From positions 186,001 to 250,000 of the forward strand of contig NZ_QRCU01000077.1 in assembly GCF_003369445.1 (NCBI RefSeq): a stretch of 64,000 bases of DNA, read 5' to 3'. Source of the DNA: Arthrobacter silvisoli (lineage in GTDB: Bacteria > Actinomycetota > Actinomycetes > Actinomycetales > Micrococcaceae). The notes beneath the pieces were generated by a model that worked only from the letters and a program-made list of their open reading frames with translations, was not told where the DNA came from and made no database searches. Every line of letters starts with the position of its first letter. The first letter of the stretch is position 1. The position numbers and the translations under genes were made by a program. Positions 9,387 to 18,823 of this stretch are shown here, in pieces.

Positions 9387-11723
9387 GTGGAAGTATGGCC
9401 CGGAACGGCTTATCCCTTGGGCGCGAGCTTTGACGGGAGCGGCACCAACTTTGCTCTCTTCAGCGAAAACGCGGAGAAGGTGGAGCTGTGCCTGATCGGT
9501 GACGACGGCACGGAAGAGCGCGTCGAACTGAGGGAAGTGGACGGCTACGTCTGGCATTGCTACCTGCCGGCGGTGCAGCCGGGCCAGAAATACGGGTACC
9601 GCGTCCACGGGCCTTACGACCCTCCGGCCGGGCACCGCTTCAATCCCAACAAGCTCCTCCTGGACCCCTACGCCAAGGCGGTCCATCGGCAGATCGACTG
9701 GGACCCGGCACTGTTCTCCTACAACATGGGCGATCCCGACTCCCGGAACGACGCCGATTCGGCGCCGCACATGATGCTGGGCGTCGTCATCAACCCCTTC
9801 TTCGACTGGGCCGGCGACCAACTGCTGCGGATCCCGTATCACAAGTCCGTCATCTACGAAGCACACGTCAAAGGGCTGACCCAGCTCCACCCGGAGGTTC
9901 CCGAGGAGCAGCGCGGCACCTATGCCGGCGTCGCGCATCCGGCAGTGATCTCCCACCTGAAGAAACTCGGCGTCACCGCGATCGAACTCATGCCCGTCCA
10001 CCAGTTCACCAACGACGGCATCCTGCAGGACCGGGGACTGAACAACTACTGGGGCTACAACACCATCGGCTTCTTCGCCCCGCACAACGGCTACAGCTCC
10101 AAGGGTGACACCGGCCAGCAGGTCCAGGACTTCAAAGCCATGGTGCGTTCCCTGCACGACGCCGGCATCGAAGTGATCCTGGACGTGGTCTACAACCACA
10201 CCGCGGAGGGCAACCACCTCGGCCCCACCCTTTCCTTCAAGGGCATCGACAACTCCGCCTACTACCGCTTGGTTGAAGGCGACTTGAAGCACTACATGGA
10301 CTACACCGGCACGGGGAACTCCCTGAACGTGCGCAGCCCGCATTCGCTGCAGCTGCTGATGGACTCGCTGCGCTACTGGGTGACTGAAATGCATGTGGAC
10401 GGGTTCCGCTTCGACCTCGCCTCGACCCTGGCGCGCGAGTTCTACGACGTGGACAAGCTGTCCTCCTTCTTCGAACTCATCCAGCAGGACCCCGTGGTGT
10501 CGCAGGTCAAGCTGATCGCCGAGCCCTGGGATGTGGGGCCCGGCGGCTACCAGGTGGGCAATTTCCCGCCGCAGTGGACCGAATGGAATGGCAAGTACCG
10601 CGACACCGTGCGGGACTTCTGGCGCGGCGAACCTTCAACCCTTGGTGAGTTCGCGTCGCGGCTCACGGGTTCGGCCGACCTCTACGAGCACTCCGGCCGC
10701 CGGCCGGTCGCTTCCATCAACTTCGTGACCGCCCACGACGGCTTCACCCTGGCTGACCTGGTCTCGTACAACGAGAAGCACAACGAGGCCAACGGGGAAA
10801 ACAACAACGACGGCGAATCCCACAACCGCTCCTGGAACTGCGGCGCGGAAGGCCCCACGGAGGACCCGAAGGTGCTGGCGCTCCGGGCCCGGCAGCAGCG
10901 CAACTTCATCGCCTCCCTGCTGCTGTCCCAGGGCGTGCCCATGCTGGCGCACGGCGACGAGCTCGGCCGCACCCAGCAGGGCAACAACAACGCCTACTGC
11001 CAGGACTCCGAACTGACCTGGATCAACTGGGACAGCGTGGACCAACCGCTTGTGGAGTTCACCGCCGCGGTCAGCGCCTTGCGCGCCAAGCACCCCACCT
11101 TCCGCCGCAGCCGTTTCTTCGACGGCCGCCCGGCGCTGCGCGGGGAGGGCGAACGCCTGCCGGACATCGTCTGGCTCGACGTCGACGGAAGCACCATGAC
11201 GCCGTCGGACTGGGACAGCGGCTTCGGCCGTTCGGTGGGCGTGTTTCTCAACGGGGACGGCATCCGGGGCCGGGACAACCAAGGCCGCCGGATCACCGAC
11301 GTGAACTTCCTCCTGTACTTCAACGCCCACGACGACGAGGTGGGTTTCCGGGTCCCCTCTGACGAGTACGCGCCCAAGTGGGACGTGATCATCGATACGG
11401 CCGGCGGCCACGCCGACGAACCCGTCGAAGCGGAATCGCTGCTCCCTGTGGGCGCAAAGGCCCTGGTGGTCCTGCGGGCCCACACCACACCGGAAAGCGA
11501 GCCCGACCATTCCGTGGCCGCGTCCCTTGCAGCCCTCTCGCAGACGGCCACTCCGGAGACGGCCGCCCTGACGGCGCCGGCAACGCCGCCACCGTCCGTC
11601 GCGGAAGAAAGCGCAGGAAAAGCACCCGCGCCGGAACGCAAGCCCGCACCGGAACGCAAGCCCGCACCGATTGTCTCCGCACCGGAAAGCAAGCCCCCGA
11701 GGAAGAACTCCACGAAAGGGTAA
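9387..11723 (+). CDS. glgX: glycogen debranching enzyme GlgX (isoamylase type)
   Basis: Hydrolyses alpha-1,6 branches of glycogen to free linear maltodextrins, the substrate for TreY. The 778-residue protein has an N-terminal carbohydrate-binding module (TAYPLGASFDGSGTNFALF), then a GH13 barrel with DGFRFDLAS carrying the nucleophile Asp and FVTAHDGFTL near the end of the barrel. The GTG at 9387 is chosen because AAGGAG at 9376-9381 precedes it. The last about 75 residues are a Pro/Ala/Lys-rich tail in which the unit APERKP is repeated; this is not part of the enzyme fold. The gene is 2 bp from treY. Confidence 0.93.
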   Translation: MEVWPGTAYPLGASFDGSGTNFALFSENAEKVELCLIGDDGTEERVELREVDGYVWHCYLPAVQPGQKYGYRVHGPYDPPAGHRFNPNKLLLDPYAKAVHRQIDWDPALFSYNMGDPDSRNDADSAPHMMLGVVINPFFDWAGDQLLRIPYHKSVIYEAHVKGLTQLHPEVPEEQRGTYAGVAHPAVISHLKKLGVTAIELMPVHQFTNDGILQDRGLNNYWGYNTIGFFAPHNGYSSKGDTGQQVQDFKAMVRSLHDAGIEVILDVVYNHTAEGNHLGPTLSFKGIDNSAYYRLVEGDLKHYMDYTGTGNSLNVRSPHSLQLLMDSLRYWVTEMHVDGFRFDLASTLAREFYDVDKLSSFFELIQQDPVVSQVKLIAEPWDVGPGGYQVGNFPPQWTEWNGKYRDTVRDFWRGEPSTLGEFASRLTGSADLYEHSGRRPVASINFVTAHDGFTLADLVSYNEKHNEANGENNNDGESHNRSWNCGAEGPTEDPKVLALRARQQRNFIASLLLSQGVPMLAHGDELGRTQQGNNNAYCQDSELTWINWDSVDQPLVEFTAAVSALRAKHPTFRRSRFFDGRPALRGEGERLPDIVWLDVDGSTMTPSDWDSGFGRSVGVFLNGDGIRGRDNQGRRITDVNFLLYFNAHDDEVGFRVPSDEYAPKWDVIIDTAGGHADEPVEAESLLPVGAKALVVLRAHTTPESEPDHSVAASLAALSQTATPETAALTAPATPPPSVAEESAGKAPAPERKPAPERKPAPIVSAPESKPPRKNSTKG

Positions 11724-11725
11724 CC

Positions 11726-14038
11726 ATGAAGACACCCGTTTCCACGTACAGGCTCCAGATCCGCCCCGGCTTCACGCTCGGGGACGCAGCGGAGCTTACC
11801 GGCTATCTCAGATCGCTCGGCGTGGACTGGGTGTATTTGTCGCCCATCCTGACGGCGGAGGAAGGGTCCCAGCACGGCTACGACGTCACGGATCCTTCCT
11901 CTGTTGACCTTGCCCGCGGGGGAGCGGAGGGGCTGGCGGTGCTGGCTGCCGCGGCCCGGGAGTCCGGCCTGGGCGTGCTCGTGGACATCGTTCCCAACCA
12001 CATGGGCGTGGCCTCGCCGCCGCAGAACGCCTGGTGGTGGTCGCTGCTGAAGGAGGGCCGCTCCTCGCGGTACGCGGAAGCCTTCGATGTCGATTGGGAG
12101 GCTGCGGGCGGCAAGCTGCGGATTCCGGTCCTGGGCAGCGACGACGACGTGGACGCGCTGGAAATCACCGGCGGGGAACTGCGCTACTATGAGCACCGCT
12201 TCCCGCTTGCCGAGGGCAGCCATACACGGGGGGACAGCCCGCGGGAGGTCCACGCGCGCCAGCACTATGAGCTGGTCGGCTGGCGCCGGGCCGACGCCGA
12301 GCTGAACTACCGCCGCTTCTTCGCCGTCAGCACCCTCGCCGGCGTCCGGGTTGAGGTCCCCTGGGTTTTCGAGGAGTCGCACGCCGAGATCACCCGCTGG
12401 TTCCGCGACGGCCTCGCAGACGGGCTGCGGGTGGACCACCCGGATGGTCTTGCCGACCCCGCCGGCTACCTGGCCCGGCTCAAGCAGGCGACCGGCGGCG
12501 CCTACGTGCTGGTGGAGAAGATCCTGGAGCCAGGGGAGGAACTGCCGGAAACCTTCGACTGCGAGGGGACCACCGGGTACGACGCGCTCGCCGACGTCGA
12601 CCGGCTTTTCGTCGATCCCGACGCCGGCCCGCGCCTCGATGCCTTGGACGCCCGCCTGCGTGGCGCCACGACCCCGCCCGACTACCAGGAGATGATCCAC
12701 GGCACCAAGCGGCGCATCACCGACGGCATCCTCCGTTCGGAGATCCTGCGGCTGGCCCGGCTTGTCCCGGAAACCCGGGAATTCCCGCGGCCGGTTGTCG
12801 CGGATGCCCTGGCCGAAACCATCGCCGCGTTCCCCGTGTACCGGACCTACCTTCCGCATGGCAAGGACATCCTGGTGGATGCGGTGGAGCACGCCGGGCG
12901 GGCCAGGCCCGAGCTGGGGCCCGCCTTGCAGCGCTTGCTTCCCCTGCTCCTGGACACGGACGGGGAGCTTGGCCGCCGCTTCCAGCAGACCTCCGGAATG
13001 GTCATGGCCAAGGGCGTGGAGGACACGGCCTTCTTCCGGTACACGAGGCTCGGCACCCTCACCGAAGTGGGCGGCGATCCCACGGAGCTGGCCGTCGCGC
13101 CCGAGGAATTCCACCGGCGCATGGCCGGCCGGCAGTCCAAGCTGCCGCTGTCCATGACAAACCTGACCACGCATGACACCAAGCGCAGCGAGGATACCCG
13201 GGCGCGGATCTCCGTCATCTCCGAGGCCGTTTCCGAATGGGAAGCCTTCCTGGACCGGGTGCAGGAGCTGGCGCCGATTCCGGACGGCCCCCTCGCGGCG
13301 CTCGTCTGGCAGGCCGTTGCGGGGGCCTGGCCGGCCAGCCGCGAACGGCTCCAGGCCTTTGCGCTCAAGGCCGCCCGGGAAGCCGGCAACTCGACCAACT
13401 GGACAGACCCGGATGCCGCCTTTGAAACGGCCCTTGCCGCCACCGTCGACGCCGTATTCGATGTGCCGGAGGTGGCTGCCGCCCTGGCTGGCTTCGTCGC
13501 GGACCTGGAACCGTACGGCTGGTCCAACTCCCTCTCGGCCAAGCTCGTGCAGCTGACCATGCCCGGCGTGCCGGACGTCTACCAGGGCACGGAGTTCCGG
13601 GACGGATCGCTCACCGATCCGGACAACCGCCGCCCGGTCGACTTCCCGGCCCGGATCGCCGCCCTGGAACGGCTCGACGGCGGGGCGCGCCCGGCGTTCA
13701 CTGACGAGGACGCGAAGCTGCTGGTCGTCTCCCGGGCCCTGCGGCTGCGGCGCGGCCGGCCCGGGCTGTTCGGCGGCTACCGCCCGCTGGCTGTGTCCGG
13801 CGTGGCGGCAAGCCATGTCATAGCCTTCGACCGCGGCGCCGACGGCGGCGGTGCCGTGACGATCGCGACCCGCCTGCCGAAGCGCTTGGAGCGCGACGGG
13901 GGCTGGCGGGACACCGCCGTCGGACTGCCGGCCGACTGCACCGACGAACTTACCGGGCGGACCTTCGCTGCCGGGCCCGCCGCCGTCGCGCAGCTGCTCG
14001 CGGACTATCCGGTGGCCCTGCTGGTGCCCGCAGTCTGA
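11726..14038 (+). CDS. treY: malto-oligosyltrehalose synthase
   Basis: Isomerises the reducing-end glucose of a maltodextrin into a terminal trehalose unit. The 770 residues match the family. Visible GH13 motifs: STYRLQIRPGFTLGDAAEL at the N-terminus, VDIVPNHMGV (region I), DGLRVDHPDGLADP (region II with nucleophile Asp) and LVEKILEPGE (region III acid). ATG 11726 follows glgX by two bases, with GAAAGGG as ribosome site. Its partners are glgX before and treZ 48 bp after. Confidence 0.96.
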   Translation: MKTPVSTYRLQIRPGFTLGDAAELTGYLRSLGVDWVYLSPILTAEEGSQHGYDVTDPSSVDLARGGAEGLAVLAAAARESGLGVLVDIVPNHMGVASPPQNAWWWSLLKEGRSSRYAEAFDVDWEAAGGKLRIPVLGSDDDVDALEITGGELRYYEHRFPLAEGSHTRGDSPREVHARQHYELVGWRRADAELNYRRFFAVSTLAGVRVEVPWVFEESHAEITRWFRDGLADGLRVDHPDGLADPAGYLARLKQATGGAYVLVEKILEPGEELPETFDCEGTTGYDALADVDRLFVDPDAGPRLDALDARLRGATTPPDYQEMIHGTKRRITDGILRSEILRLARLVPETREFPRPVVADALAETIAAFPVYRTYLPHGKDILVDAVEHAGRARPELGPALQRLLPLLLDTDGELGRRFQQTSGMVMAKGVEDTAFFRYTRLGTLTEVGGDPTELAVAPEEFHRRMAGRQSKLPLSMTNLTTHDTKRSEDTRARISVISEAVSEWEAFLDRVQELAPIPDGPLAALVWQAVAGAWPASRERLQAFALKAAREAGNSTNWTDPDAAFETALAATVDAVFDVPEVAAALAGFVADLEPYGWSNSLSAKLVQLTMPGVPDVYQGTEFRDGSLTDPDNRRPVDFPARIAALERLDGGARPAFTDEDAKLLVVSRALRLRRGRPGLFGGYRPLAVSGVAASHVIAFDRGADGGGAVTIATRLPKRLERDGGWRDTAVGLPADCTDELTGRTFAAGPAAVAQLLADYPVALLVPAV

Positions 14039-14086
14039 GCTTTCCAACCAAACCCACTACAGGACATTCATCACAGGGGGAGAACC

Positions 14087-15847
14087 ATGCCGCACCACGC
14101 CACCACGCCCGGCCCCTACGACGTCTGGGCGCCCGCCGCGGGCTCCGTGGGCCTCGTGTCCGGGGGCCGGGAGTACAGCATGGAGAGACTTTCGGGTCCC
14201 TCCGCCGGCTGGTGGCACGCGCCGGAGTTCACCGGCGGGGACGGCGTGGGCTACGCCTACTTGGTGGATGGGGAAGGACCGTTCCCGGATCCACGCTCGC
14301 GCCGGCAACCGGAGGGCGTCCACGGACCCTCCGCAGGGTTCGACGCAGGTGCGCACGAGTGGCGGGACGCCGGCTGGACCGGCCGCGGACTGCGCGGCTC
14401 TCTCATCTACGAACTGCACCTCGGCACCTTCACCCCCGAGGGCACGCTCGACGCGGCCGCCGGGAAGCTGGACTACCTGGTGGAACTCGGCGTCGACTTC
14501 GTGGAGCTGCTGCCCGTCAACGCCTTCAACGGCACCCACAACTGGGGCTACGACGGCGTGCTCTGGTACGCCGTCCACGAGCAGTACGGCGGGCCAGCCG
14601 CGTACCAGCGCTTCGTGGACGCCGCCCACGCGGCGGGGCTGGGCGTCATCCAGGACGTGGTCTACAACCACCTGGGCCCCAGCGGGAACTACCTGCCCAA
14701 GTTCGGGCCCTACCTGAAGTCCGGGCCCGGCAACACCTGGGGGGACTCGGTCAATCTGGACGGGCCGGACTCCGACGAGGTGCGCCGCTACATCCTTGAC
14801 AACGCCGCCATGTGGCTGCGTGAGTACCACGTGGACGGTCTTCGGCTCGACGCCGTGCACGCCCTGCGCGACGAACGGGCCGTGCATATCCTCGAAGACC
14901 TGGCCATCGTGGCGGACGGCATCGAAGCCGACACCGGGGTGCCCCGGACGCTGATCGCCGAGTCCGACCTGAACAACCCGCGCCTCATCTACCCGCGGCA
15001 GGACAACGGCTACGGGCTGGCGGGACAGTGGAGCGACGACTTCCACCACGTAGTCCACGTGAACCTCACAGGCGAGACGGTGGGCTACTACGCCGATTTC
15101 GAGTCCCTGGCCGCCCTGGCCAAAGTCCTGCGGCACGGTTTCTTCCACGACGGCAGCTATTCCAGCTTCCGCGCCCGGCACCATGGGCGGCCCATCCGCC
15201 AGGACCTGGCCCACCCGTCCGCTCTGGTGGTCTGCAACCAGAACCACGACCAGATCGGCAACCGGGCCGCGGGCGACCGGCTCAGCGCCAGCCTTTCCTA
15301 CGGTCGCCTCGCCCTGGCTGCGGTGCTGACCATGACCTCCCCGTTCACGCCGATGCTGTTCATGGGCGAGGAGTTCGGTGCTTCGACCCCTTGGCAGTTC
15401 TTCACCTCCCACCCCGAGGAGTGGCTGGGCAAGGCCACGGCGGAGGGCCGGCTCAAGGAATTCGAGCGCATGGGCTGGGACCCGGCATTGGTGCCGAACC
15501 CGCAGGATCCGGAAACCTTCCTGCGTTCAAAGCTCAAGTGGGAGGAAGCGGGCGAGGGGGACCACGCGCGGCTGCTCGCCCTGTACCGCGCCCTGGCAGT
15601 ACTGCGGCGCACGACGCCGGAACTCACCGACGGCGGTTTCGACGCCACCGAGGTGGACTTCAACGAGGACGAACGCTGGCTAGAACTGGTGCGCGGCGGC
15701 GTGCGTGTGGTGTGCAACTTCGGCTCCGATGAGCTGTCCACCGACGTCGACGGCGTGCTGCTGCTCGCCACTGACCCAGCGGTTTCGCTTCAGGACAGGA
15801 CGTTGAACCTCCCTGGGGAAGCGGCCGCCGTCGTACGGACCGCCTGA
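14087..15847 (+). CDS. treZ: malto-oligosyltrehalose trehalohydrolase
   Basis: Cleaves trehalose off the TreY product. The 586 residues include an N-terminal beta module (YDVWAPAAGSVGLV), GH13 region II DGLRLDAVHAL (nucleophile Asp) and region III LIAESDLNNP (acid Glu). A GGGGGAG site precedes the ATG. With glgX and treY it completes the glycogen-to-trehalose (TreXYZ) route, used in actinobacteria for osmotic and desiccation protection and as a source of trehalose for envelope lipids. The last gene of this operon. Confidence 0.96.
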   Translation: MPHHATTPGPYDVWAPAAGSVGLVSGGREYSMERLSGPSAGWWHAPEFTGGDGVGYAYLVDGEGPFPDPRSRRQPEGVHGPSAGFDAGAHEWRDAGWTGRGLRGSLIYELHLGTFTPEGTLDAAAGKLDYLVELGVDFVELLPVNAFNGTHNWGYDGVLWYAVHEQYGGPAAYQRFVDAAHAAGLGVIQDVVYNHLGPSGNYLPKFGPYLKSGPGNTWGDSVNLDGPDSDEVRRYILDNAAMWLREYHVDGLRLDAVHALRDERAVHILEDLAIVADGIEADTGVPRTLIAESDLNNPRLIYPRQDNGYGLAGQWSDDFHHVVHVNLTGETVGYYADFESLAALAKVLRHGFFHDGSYSSFRARHHGRPIRQDLAHPSALVVCNQNHDQIGNRAAGDRLSASLSYGRLALAAVLTMTSPFTPMLFMGEEFGASTPWQFFTSHPEEWLGKATAEGRLKEFERMGWDPALVPNPQDPETFLRSKLKWEEAGEGDHARLLALYRALAVLRRTTPELTDGGFDATEVDFNEDERWLELVRGGVRVVCNFGSDELSTDVDGVLLLATDPAVSLQDRTLNLPGEAAAVVRTA

Positions 15848-15857
15848 GGCGGTTCTT
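15837..15857 (+). terminator. short hairpin overlapping the treZ stop codon
   Basis: ACCGCC and GGCGGT pair around a 3-nt loop that is the treZ stop codon itself, followed by TCTTTGG. It is a plausible terminator but the T run is short. It faces the convergent exported-protein gene 80 bp on. Confidence 0.4.
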
Positions 15858-15937
15858 TGGCGATGTTGGTGCGGGTGGCTTGCCCCCATTTATCCAAGCC
15901 ACCCACACCGGTCTGTGTTGCCGCTACTGCGCTGCTG

Positions 15938-16822
15938 CTATTTCTTCAGCAGCGCTGCCGCCCGCGTCTCGGCCGCGGCCCGGATGTCGGCAACCTCATC
16001 CAGCTTGCGTTGCTGCTGCGCGACGACGGTGGTCAGGTACGGAGCGGCGACCTCCTGGAGCCGCTTCTCGAGCTGCGTTTGTTCCCGGCACGTTGCGTCC
16101 GCGACGGCCATCTTCCGGGCGGCCTGGCCACCCTGCTGTGCAGCCAAGAGCGAACCCTTTCCTGGATCCTTAAGGTCTTCGTACCCCGCCTCCGTCATGC
16201 ACACGGACCAATCGCCCAGGGCCGTGCTGGCTGCCGGGGCGTGGCGTGCAGTTTCAACGGCGGGAAAAACGAGGGAATAGGCGTCCGCGGCCTGGGCGTA
16301 GTCCTGGCCTGTGCCGTACGTCGCTTCGATGCCTTCGAGCTTGCACCCTCCGACCACGAAGCCCTTGGCCCCCACTCTGACAACCTTCTGGCTTTCCGCG
16401 GACCCGTTGAAAGCTTCAATCATGGGCTCGGGCATGTAGATTTCCCTCCCCTTCAGGTGCGGATATCCGCTCTTACGCGCCGTTGCGACGTCCATCGGGG
16501 CGAAGCCGTAGATGAAACTGTTCAAGTTAGGCTCCCTGTGGCTGAGTTCCGTCTTCTTGAAGTCCGGGAAACCGGCCTTCGCCATGCATCCGGCCGTGAC
16601 CACCATCCGGGCGGCGAACGCTGCCTCAGACTCGTCCACGTAACTCCGCGCCTTGTCCAGGATGCCGGGCTCCGGCTGCGCGGCCGGTTCGACTGCAGCG
16701 TAATCGGGTGCCATCGACGGCAAATCGGAAGGGTCCGGCGTCGCCGGCGGGATGGTTGCCGCTACGAGGGCGGCAACAGCTCCCGCACCGAGGATTCCGA
16801 ATCCCCACATTCTTTTCCTCAT
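15938..16822 (-). CDS. exported protein with two CM-x-x-AG repeats, unknown function
   Basis: Family not recognised. The 294-residue chain starts MRKRMWGFGILGAGAVAALV, a positively charged then hydrophobic segment fitting a signal peptide or N-terminal anchor; no lipobox Cys follows. The rest is hydrophilic with Cys in two similar units, GCMAKAGFPD and VCMTEAGYED, plus GGCKLEG and ATCREQ. Four cysteines outside the membrane could form two disulfides. ATG 16822 is preferred over an upstream codon because GAGGAG precedes it and because the upstream codon would overlap the response regulator. It is the last of a kinase-regulator-protein operon and may be the sensor's partner or its output (inference). 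Confidence 0.75.
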   Translation of the reverse strand: MRKRMWGFGILGAGAVAALVAATIPPATPDPSDLPSMAPDYAAVEPAAQPEPGILDKARSYVDESEAAFAARMVVTAGCMAKAGFPDFKKTELSHREPNLNSFIYGFAPMDVATARKSGYPHLKGREIYMPEPMIEAFNGSAESQKVVRVGAKGFVVGGCKLEGIEATYGTGQDYAQAADAYSLVFPAVETARHAPAASTALGDWSVCMTEAGYEDLKDPGKGSLLAAQQGGQAARKMAVADATCREQTQLEKRLQEVAAPYLTTVVAQQQRKLDEVADIRAAAETRAAALLKK

Positions 16823-16835
16823 GATGATGATCTCC

Positions 16836-17504
16836 TCAATTTCCTGTGTTTGCTTGCAGCAAGCCGTGCTCATAAGCGAAGGACACGAGCTGGATGCGGC
16901 TCTTCAGCGAGAGCTTCCCCAGGACGTTGGCCACATGCGTTTTCACCGTGGCCTCGCCGAGGAACAACTCCGCTGCGATCTCCCCGTTGGCACGCCCGGA
17001 GGCGGCCAGCAGGAAGACTTCTTTTTCCCGCGCGGTCAAACCCTCCAGCACGGACTCATTGCCGGCTCGGGGAGTGGTGTAGTCGCGCAGAAGTTCGTTG
17101 GCTGCGGAAGGAGCCATGACAGCATGCCCTGAATGGACGGTCCTGATCGTGGCGAGCAGGAACTCCGGTGTAGCGTCCTTTGTCAGGAATCCCGAGGCAC
17201 CGGCCTGGATGGCACGGACCACCGCTTCATCATGCTGGATGGTGGTCAGCACGATGATCCGCACGCCTTGGGTTTCGCCGGCCAGGATTCTTCGGGTGGC
17301 CGTGATGCCGTCCATGCGGGGCATCCGGATATCCATCAGGATGACGTCCGGCGCCGTCTCCGTCGCCAGCAGGCATGCGTCTTCACCGTTCCCGGCTTCA
17401 CCCACGAATTCCAGGTCCGGTTGGCTGCGAAGGATCATCTTGAGCCCTGCGCTGAAGAGCGGCTGGTCATCCACCAACATGACCCGGATGCGTTCGCCGC
17501 TCAT
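16836..17504 (-). CDS. NarL/LuxR-type response regulator
   Basis: DNA-binding output of the two-component pair. The receiver domain has RVMLVDDQPLFSAGL at the start and phospho-acceptor Asp in DVILMDIRMPRMDG. The C-terminal LuxR helix-turn-helix reads LTAREKEVFLLAASGRANGE and then FLGEATVKTHVANVLGKL. The length, 222 residues, is standard. Its ATG overlaps the kinase stop by 4 bp (ATGA), so the kinase is its cognate partner. Targets are unknown; the adjacent exported-protein gene is the nearest candidate. Confidence 0.95.
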   Translation of the reverse strand: MSGERIRVMLVDDQPLFSAGLKMILRSQPDLEFVGEAGNGEDACLLATETAPDVILMDIRMPRMDGITATRRILAGETQGVRIIVLTTIQHDEAVVRAIQAGASGFLTKDATPEFLLATIRTVHSGHAVMAPSAANELLRDYTTPRAGNESVLEGLTAREKEVFLLAASGRANGEIAAELFLGEATVKTHVANVLGKLSLKSRIQLVSFAYEHGLLQANTGN

Positions 17505-18661
17505 GGCAGCACCGCCGTCACAGTGAAGTGGCCCGCCGCGGCAACGGCCGAAACAGAGCCACCCACCGCCGTCGCGCGTTCCTTCATGCCGCGGATGCCG
17601 CGGCCCTCACGGGAGGGCATTGCCGGTCTGTCCGCCAAGGCCGAGACAACCTGGAGCTCGACGCCGGCCTGACCAGAGGAAAGACTAATCTTCGCCCCGG
17701 ACTCGCGGCGGCCGTGCTTGAACGCATTCGTCAGGCTTTCCTGCGCCAGCCGATAGAGCGTGAGCTGCTGGGACGGCGACAATGCGAGATCCTGCCCGCC
17801 CTCGACTGTAACGGGCATTCCACTTGCTCGGAACTGTCGTGCCAACTCTGGCAGGTCACCGAGGGTTGGCGCCGGGTTCTGCCCGCCGGGAGAGCGGCTC
17901 AGCATGTGCCGGGTATCGCGGAGCGCTGTCCGGGCTGCTGCGGCGATGACACCGGCGGCTTCCTCGACGGCGTCCGGCTCGCTGCGGTGGATGAACCGGA
18001 TGCCCTCTGCCTGAGCGGCGATGACCGTCAATGAATGCGCCAGGACGTCGTGCAGTTCGCGGGCAATGCGGTTCCGTTCCTGTTCCACGGCCAGTTCAAC
18101 GTGGGTCAGCTGCAGCGAAGCTTCGGCGCGCAATTGCGCTGCGCGGCTGTTCGCGGCACTGACAACAGCATGTGCTGCTGCCCAAGCGGAGATACACAAG
18201 GCCGTGCTCGCGCCAAGGACCAAGCCACCGTAGACCAGGCTGCGCATCAGTCCTTCGCCCAACGCGTTCCCGAAGACGAAGTTCAGCCACACACTGTCAC
18301 CCAGCCAGTTGGCGGTGACGAGCAGCGAGAGCAGCACGCTCAGCACCGGAAGGAGCCATGGAAGCCCGCGGTGGCCGAGAGAGGCAAAGAACACCGCCAC
18401 CGGGATGGCGACGTAGCAGAGCACCCCGGACATCATGACGCCGGGGAAGAGGCCGCCCAATTGGGCCAGGAGGACCATCCCGGCGAAGGCCAGGCTGCTT
18501 CGCGGCACCAGGCGTGCGGCCGCCGCGGCGGAACACAATCCGACGGCGGCAGCGGCGGAACGGTCGAATCCGCGTCCGTCCACGAGCAAGAATGCGCTAA
18601 GCAAAGCGGCGGCGGTTGCCGGTGCAGCGAAAGGGGTGCAGCGGCGGAGAGCGTTGAGCAT
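17501..18661 (-). CDS. membrane sensor histidine kinase (HisKA_3 type)
   Basis: Senses an unknown signal and phosphorylates the adjacent regulator. About five to six hydrophobic segments fill residues 10-165; a dimerisation helix with RIARELHDVLAHSLT carries the phospho-His; the ATPase domain (RGIRGMKERATAVGG) ends the protein. ATG 18661 is chosen because TACGCT lies 7 nt upstream, a leaderless -10 pattern; a GTG 57 bp earlier is also open but has no ribosome site. NarL-type kinases with a membrane domain and no large extracytoplasmic loop often sense envelope stress (family knowledge, not shown here). Confidence 0.9.
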   Translation of the reverse strand: MLNALRRCTPFAAPATAAALLSAFLLVDGRGFDRSAAAAVGLCSAAAAARLVPRSSLAFAGMVLLAQLGGLFPGVMMSGVLCYVAIPVAVFFASLGHRGLPWLLPVLSVLLSLLVTANWLGDSVWLNFVFGNALGEGLMRSLVYGGLVLGASTALCISAWAAAHAVVSAANSRAAQLRAEASLQLTHVELAVEQERNRIARELHDVLAHSLTVIAAQAEGIRFIHRSEPDAVEEAAGVIAAAARTALRDTRHMLSRSPGGQNPAPTLGDLPELARQFRASGMPVTVEGGQDLALSPSQQLTLYRLAQESLTNAFKHGRRESGAKISLSSGQAGVELQVVSALADRPAMPSREGRGIRGMKERATAVGGSVSAVAAAGHFTVTAVLP

Positions 18662-18823
18662 GTCCTTCAGCGTAGGGGAGCCCGAAGCTGGTTTTTGCTG
18701 GAATTGAACAGCTTCCACCTAAAGGAGGAGAAGCTTCATCCTCGGAGCTCCGCCACCCCGTCTTTCTGACCACATGCCGGACAGCCCGGGGCGGCCCCAG
18801 ACACCGGTGGCAGGATGGGACGT

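Noticed and set aside
7605..14047. Long minus-strand frames of 929 and 1017 codons opposite nnrD, glgX and treY
   Set aside because: Antisense shadows of genes with full catalytic motifs; composition is Arg/Gly/His-rich as expected from frame-shifted GC-rich coding DNA.
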